A stretch of 64,000 nt of DNA from Betaproteobacteria bacterium. Its GTDB lineage: Bacteria > Pseudomonadota > Gammaproteobacteria > Burkholderiales > Casimicrobiaceae. The stretch's first letter is position 1; each line of letters begins with the position of its first letter. This document shows positions 62,301-64,000 of this stretch, in pieces. The notes beneath the pieces are model-generated. The model did no database searches and was not told the DNA's origin. It worked only from the letters and a program-made list of their open reading frames with translations. The stretch covers positions 62,001 to 126,000 of the forward strand of contig JACPUX010000003.1 of NCBI GenBank assembly GCA_016192065.1, written 5' to 3'. A program made the translations under genes and the position numbers.

Positions 62301-64000
62301 ATGCCCTCGTGCGTCGAGCGCGTAGATCGTTCCATACACCTCGAGCAGGATATCCGGGCTGTCGTCGCGGTCCAGATCGGCAACACTCATGCGGCTGGGG
62401 TAGCTGGTGCGATTGATCTCCGTGTTCCAAACACGTGTGCCATCCAAGCGAAAAGCGCGTACGAAGGCCGGCTCATAATAGGGCAGAACGCTGTAGGCGA
62501 GGAGTTCCGGGAGGCCATCGCCATCGAGATCGACCAGAGTCGAATCCCAGAACGGGCGGTTGGCCGCGGTGCCATCGAGACTCAGGCGCACGCTCTGATC
62601 GGCGACATTCCAGATCGTGCCCCGGAACAGCAGTTCGAGCGAGCCGTCGCCTTCCAAGTCGGTAACCACGGGCGGCGCGGTACCGCGCCAACCGTCAATT
62701 TCCGTGCCCTGTTCGGCGGGCAGGTAGACAAACCGGTGGCGAACGCTGCCATCACTGCCATCGAGTGCCCAGACCAGGCGACAGTTCTTGAGATTGCTAC
62801 CGGCGCCGGCGTGCTGGCACTGGCTTGTGCTTTGCCCCTGGAAATCCATGCCGAAAAGGATGCTGGGGGATTCCCCGGGAGCCAAACGAGCCACGCTGAA
62901 AATCACCTCATTGGCAACACTGATGGGCGAGTAGGTGCCGGTCGCTGGTGGAGTCCGTGGCAACTGCTGCGATAGCGGCGGTGATAACCACTTGACCGCC
63001 AATTTGGTCGGCGCCGAAGCGTCGTAAGCCAGCGCAGCCACGCGATCGAAACTGTCCCACATGGCGAATGGGCCCGATGGCCAGACTTGCTGGTCGTACC
63101 AGCAGTTGACCGGCACGATAATCTCGACTTGGCCATCGTCGTCGATGTCCGCCAGCGCCCGTTTGCCGTTGGCGCGTAGTGGGCTGCAATTCTGGGCAGG
63201 CCCGCTGGCGAAGCTACCGTGGTGCTCGATCAACATTTCCGGGTTGGGCTGTCCCGGGGGATTGGGACCCTTGATGGCCAAGATTCCGTCGTTGTAGACG
63301 AAGGAAATGAGTTCGCTGCGCCCATCGCCATCCAAATCGCCGGCAAGCAAGTCCATTCCATCCACTATTGAATTCCAGGGCCCATAGCCCAGCCACTTCG
63401 CCTTGACATCAAGGGGCGGCTCAGTGGTGCTGGCCGGTGCCTGGTAAGTGAAACCGCCATCGACGCCAAAAGTGCTGAGTGTGCCTTTGTCGGGGTCCGA
63501 GAGCTTGCTTGCTTCGAGGGTTTGTCCCAAGGGATCGACGTCATTGGCGAGCACCCCTGCAGGCGCGACACCGAGGGTTTGGCCCAGCGGGATTTCGTAA
63601 CGATCGTTGCTCGCCACCGGCGGGGTACCTGGCAGCACCTGCACCGAGAAGGACCGCTGATGAGTGAGTCCGCCGGCATCGGCAACTTGAACCACCACGA
63701 CGTACGCGCCAAGCGGGACGCCGCTGGTGGGCCAGTTCAGCAGGTTGCCCGCGAGGCTCAAACCGGCGGGCGCTGCGACCAGGGAATAGCTCAGGCTGTC
63801 GCCTGGATCGGGGTCGGTGGCGGTCAGCGCGCGGCTGAAGCTGGCGCCCTGAACGACTTGCGCGTCGGTCTGTGCCGCGAGAACCGGTGGGCGATTCGCA
63901 GGCGTAACCGTGACCACGAAGCTGCCGGTGGCGCTGCGTCCGGCGGTGTTTTGGGCGCGCACGGTGACGGCATTGGGTCCGAGTTGGGATGCCTGGGGTG
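59337..64000 (-). CDS. Large secreted multi-domain protein (Ig/cadherin-like, FG-GAP, PASTA), 5' end outside window
   Basis: At least 1554 codons are open to the right edge, so the N-terminus is missing. From the visible N-terminal side: an Ig-like TVTPANRPPVLA domain with DPDPGD, a second cadherin-like domain (DRYEIPLGQTLGV), then about seven FG-GAP/VCBS calcium-binding repeats (DLDGDGRSELIS, DIDDDGQVEIIV, DLEGDGSLELLF, DLNGDGILEVII), another Ig-like segment (TSTPPTSAPGTFSLWTY), two PASTA domains (VPDLTGLDLLPAQ and VLPFVVGQAQNPALAQ) and an alpha-rich C-terminus. Such proteins are exported adhesin- or surface-type factors. PASTA outside penicillin-binding proteins and kinases is unusual. No secretion signal is visible at its C-terminus. 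Confidence 0.8.
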   Translation of the reverse strand, partial: PQASQLGPNAVTVRAQNTAGRSATGSFVVTVTPANRPPVLAAQTDAQVVQGASFSRALTATDPDPGDSLSYSLVAAPAGLSLAGNLLNWPTSGVPLGAYVVVVQVADAGGLTHQRSFSVQVLPGTPPVASNDRYEIPLGQTLGVAPAGVLANDVDPLGQTLEASKLSDPDKGTLSTFGVDGGFTYQAPASTTEPPLDVKAKWLGYGPWNSIVDGMDLLAGDLDGDGRSELISFVYNDGILAIKGPNPPGQPNPEMLIEHHGSFASGPAQNCSPLRANGKRALADIDDDGQVEIIVPVNCWYDQQVWPSGPFAMWDSFDRVAALAYDASAPTKLAVKWLSPPLSQQLPRTPPATGTYSPISVANEVIFSVARLAPGESPSILFGMDFQGQSTSQCQHAGAGSNLKNCRLVWALDGSDGSVRHRFVYLPAEQGTEIDGWRGTAPPVVTDLEGDGSLELLFRGTIWNVADQSVRLSLDGTAANRPFWDSTLVDLDGDGLPELLAYSVLPYYEPAFVRAFRLDGTRVWNTEINRTSYPSRMSVADLDRDDSPDILLEVYGTIYALDARGHFKWLHRVPPTSPWWEQTAGQSRLPVYDLNGDGILEVIIQDGKNDLLFLRGDNGALQTRWSYPGTYRTGTSQWMLNPLIADLDGDGHAEVAFLHEVNVNQTNFFVVLEGDANPWREAGRWVNQFDFNGTQIDAAGTVPLVPQRYWTDPATNRARQQPPLPYTVDPKLRTQTQFTYQATAAGRDSAPATVTIDILPQNRAPLVTSTPPTSAPGTFSLWTYQVLAYDPDPGNTMSFDLIANTCFNSANIWVDANTGLLSVNQQPGALVQVCILGVRITDNHGATTDHIFSTTFSNQWRSVPDLTGLDLLPAQDAILAADLQVGKVVRVDSSSPPGQVVGQTPAAGTSLRLQSAVDLLVSQGPAPQVLPFVVGQAQNPALAQLSGLGFTTQPTYVFSNTVPAGIVISQAPAAGTSLVPIPANPVALEISAGNGLKLALNRAVTTAGQSIAYSLVAFDLAGNPVAPPSMNYQVVPRRTPYLGALPAVAAGNISTVTATLGAFTLLATEVGGAGRSVAAHFSVLPPADSDPQFANHGTAFARLATALEAIYALKAPMQAALDASDTNQMRSLLGQMVTIWRTVDLEDLRLSLPLAPANGFPPTPASLSALSIGPTASDDYALATLAQTNAAMRAWIAALRTPGTPLAALQALGDDFNTRAAQLAVTEISQFGGAASQAGYATLVSHLIPAFFEAVSEDLAVHAGMPPRTPRYPYLKASGDNAGNLATTKTSLAELAVTQATGWVVDKIMSQASELYSNAKETVTQVLANAAYTTAVAATASTLRAILPQNDLVEVVSGASMSFREFQQSPAWLEAPGAAEEPEAMVVTMIGPDLFQSTFTAATNFVNTLQEGYSKNLDPNNNPNRFKNLGEIKKTFTQFKQAVDQAFSDLNKHVQAQAARVFQTPTGVLYGCVFSSDPACRQLLYEQGIEPLYFAAAGPGGLSAGIPVPILFFVFNAADGAMYFATPNFLPCMTETVAGQTQASCPNNPPFNL

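Overview
The window is GC-rich chromosomal DNA (roughly two-thirds GC by eye) with the gene content of a betaproteobacterium, probably near Rhodocyclales or Burkholderiales. The pointers are a Burkholderia-type QueE, a nadA-nadC-nadB block, a flavocytochrome c sulfide dehydrogenase, small proteins with IPTL-CTERM-like tails and RAYT/REP elements. Taxonomy is inference. I saw no rRNA, tRNA or CRISPR array.

Layout. 1-1.6 kb: an unknown gene cut by the left edge and a small secreted Sel1-repeat protein. 1.7-4.6 kb: a large SARP/STAND-like regulator. 4.6-11.1 kb: housekeeping metabolism (pyruvate kinase, class II fructose-bisphosphate aldolase, the NadA-NadC-NadB route to NAD). 11.4-15.3 kb: an MFS transporter, a TauE/SafE-type exporter with a small membrane partner, and a tandem universal stress protein behind a MITE-like repeat. 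15.4-24.4 kb: a fused 5-oxoprolinase, a chemoreceptor, a small membrane protein and ComEC. 24.8-31.9 kb: a fused indolepyruvate:ferredoxin oxidoreductase, flavocytochrome c (fccAB), queE-queD and a small membrane protein. 32.2-39 kb: an arginine/lysine-type decarboxylase, a secreted caspase-like protein fused to a substrate-binding-protein-like domain, DAHP synthase, and an isochorismatase-NUDIX fusion. 39.2-42.2 kb: three minimal proteins, each a signal peptide plus an IPTL-CTERM-like tail, upstream of a GMC oxidoreductase pair. 42.4-48.5 kb: a membrane HExxH protein, TadA, an L,D-transpeptidase-GNAT fusion, a truncated secreted gene, a CxxC membrane protein, and an HcnABC/opine-oxidase-like trio. 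49.2-52.4 kb: two secreted Lcl/DUF1566 proteins around a RAYT transposase with REP hairpins, then a DUF2442-like gene. 52.5-56.9 kb: a MacAB-like export system with two separate permeases, an ATPase and a membrane fusion protein. 57-64 kb: two small proteins, a frameshifted CoA-ester lyase gene, and the 3' end of a very large secreted FG-GAP/PASTA protein.

The most interesting signal is in the two Lcl/DUF1566 genes. Each carries a 135-nt segment (49822-49956 and 51244-51378) that aligns without gaps. The two copies differ at 21 nucleotides in 14 codons. Every changed codon is an amino-acid replacement, and 20 of the 21 changes are at codon positions 1 or 2. The pattern fits adenine-directed mutagenesis of AAY/GAY/TAY-type template codons, the hallmark of diversity-generating retroelement (DGR) variable regions in C-type-lectin-fold proteins. 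I found no reverse transcriptase or template repeat in the window, so the machinery would have to act from elsewhere. Other unusual points are the three minimal sorting-signal proteins, four uncommon domain fusions, a 46-bp perfect palindrome, and several dispersed palindromic repeat families that have altered gene ends.
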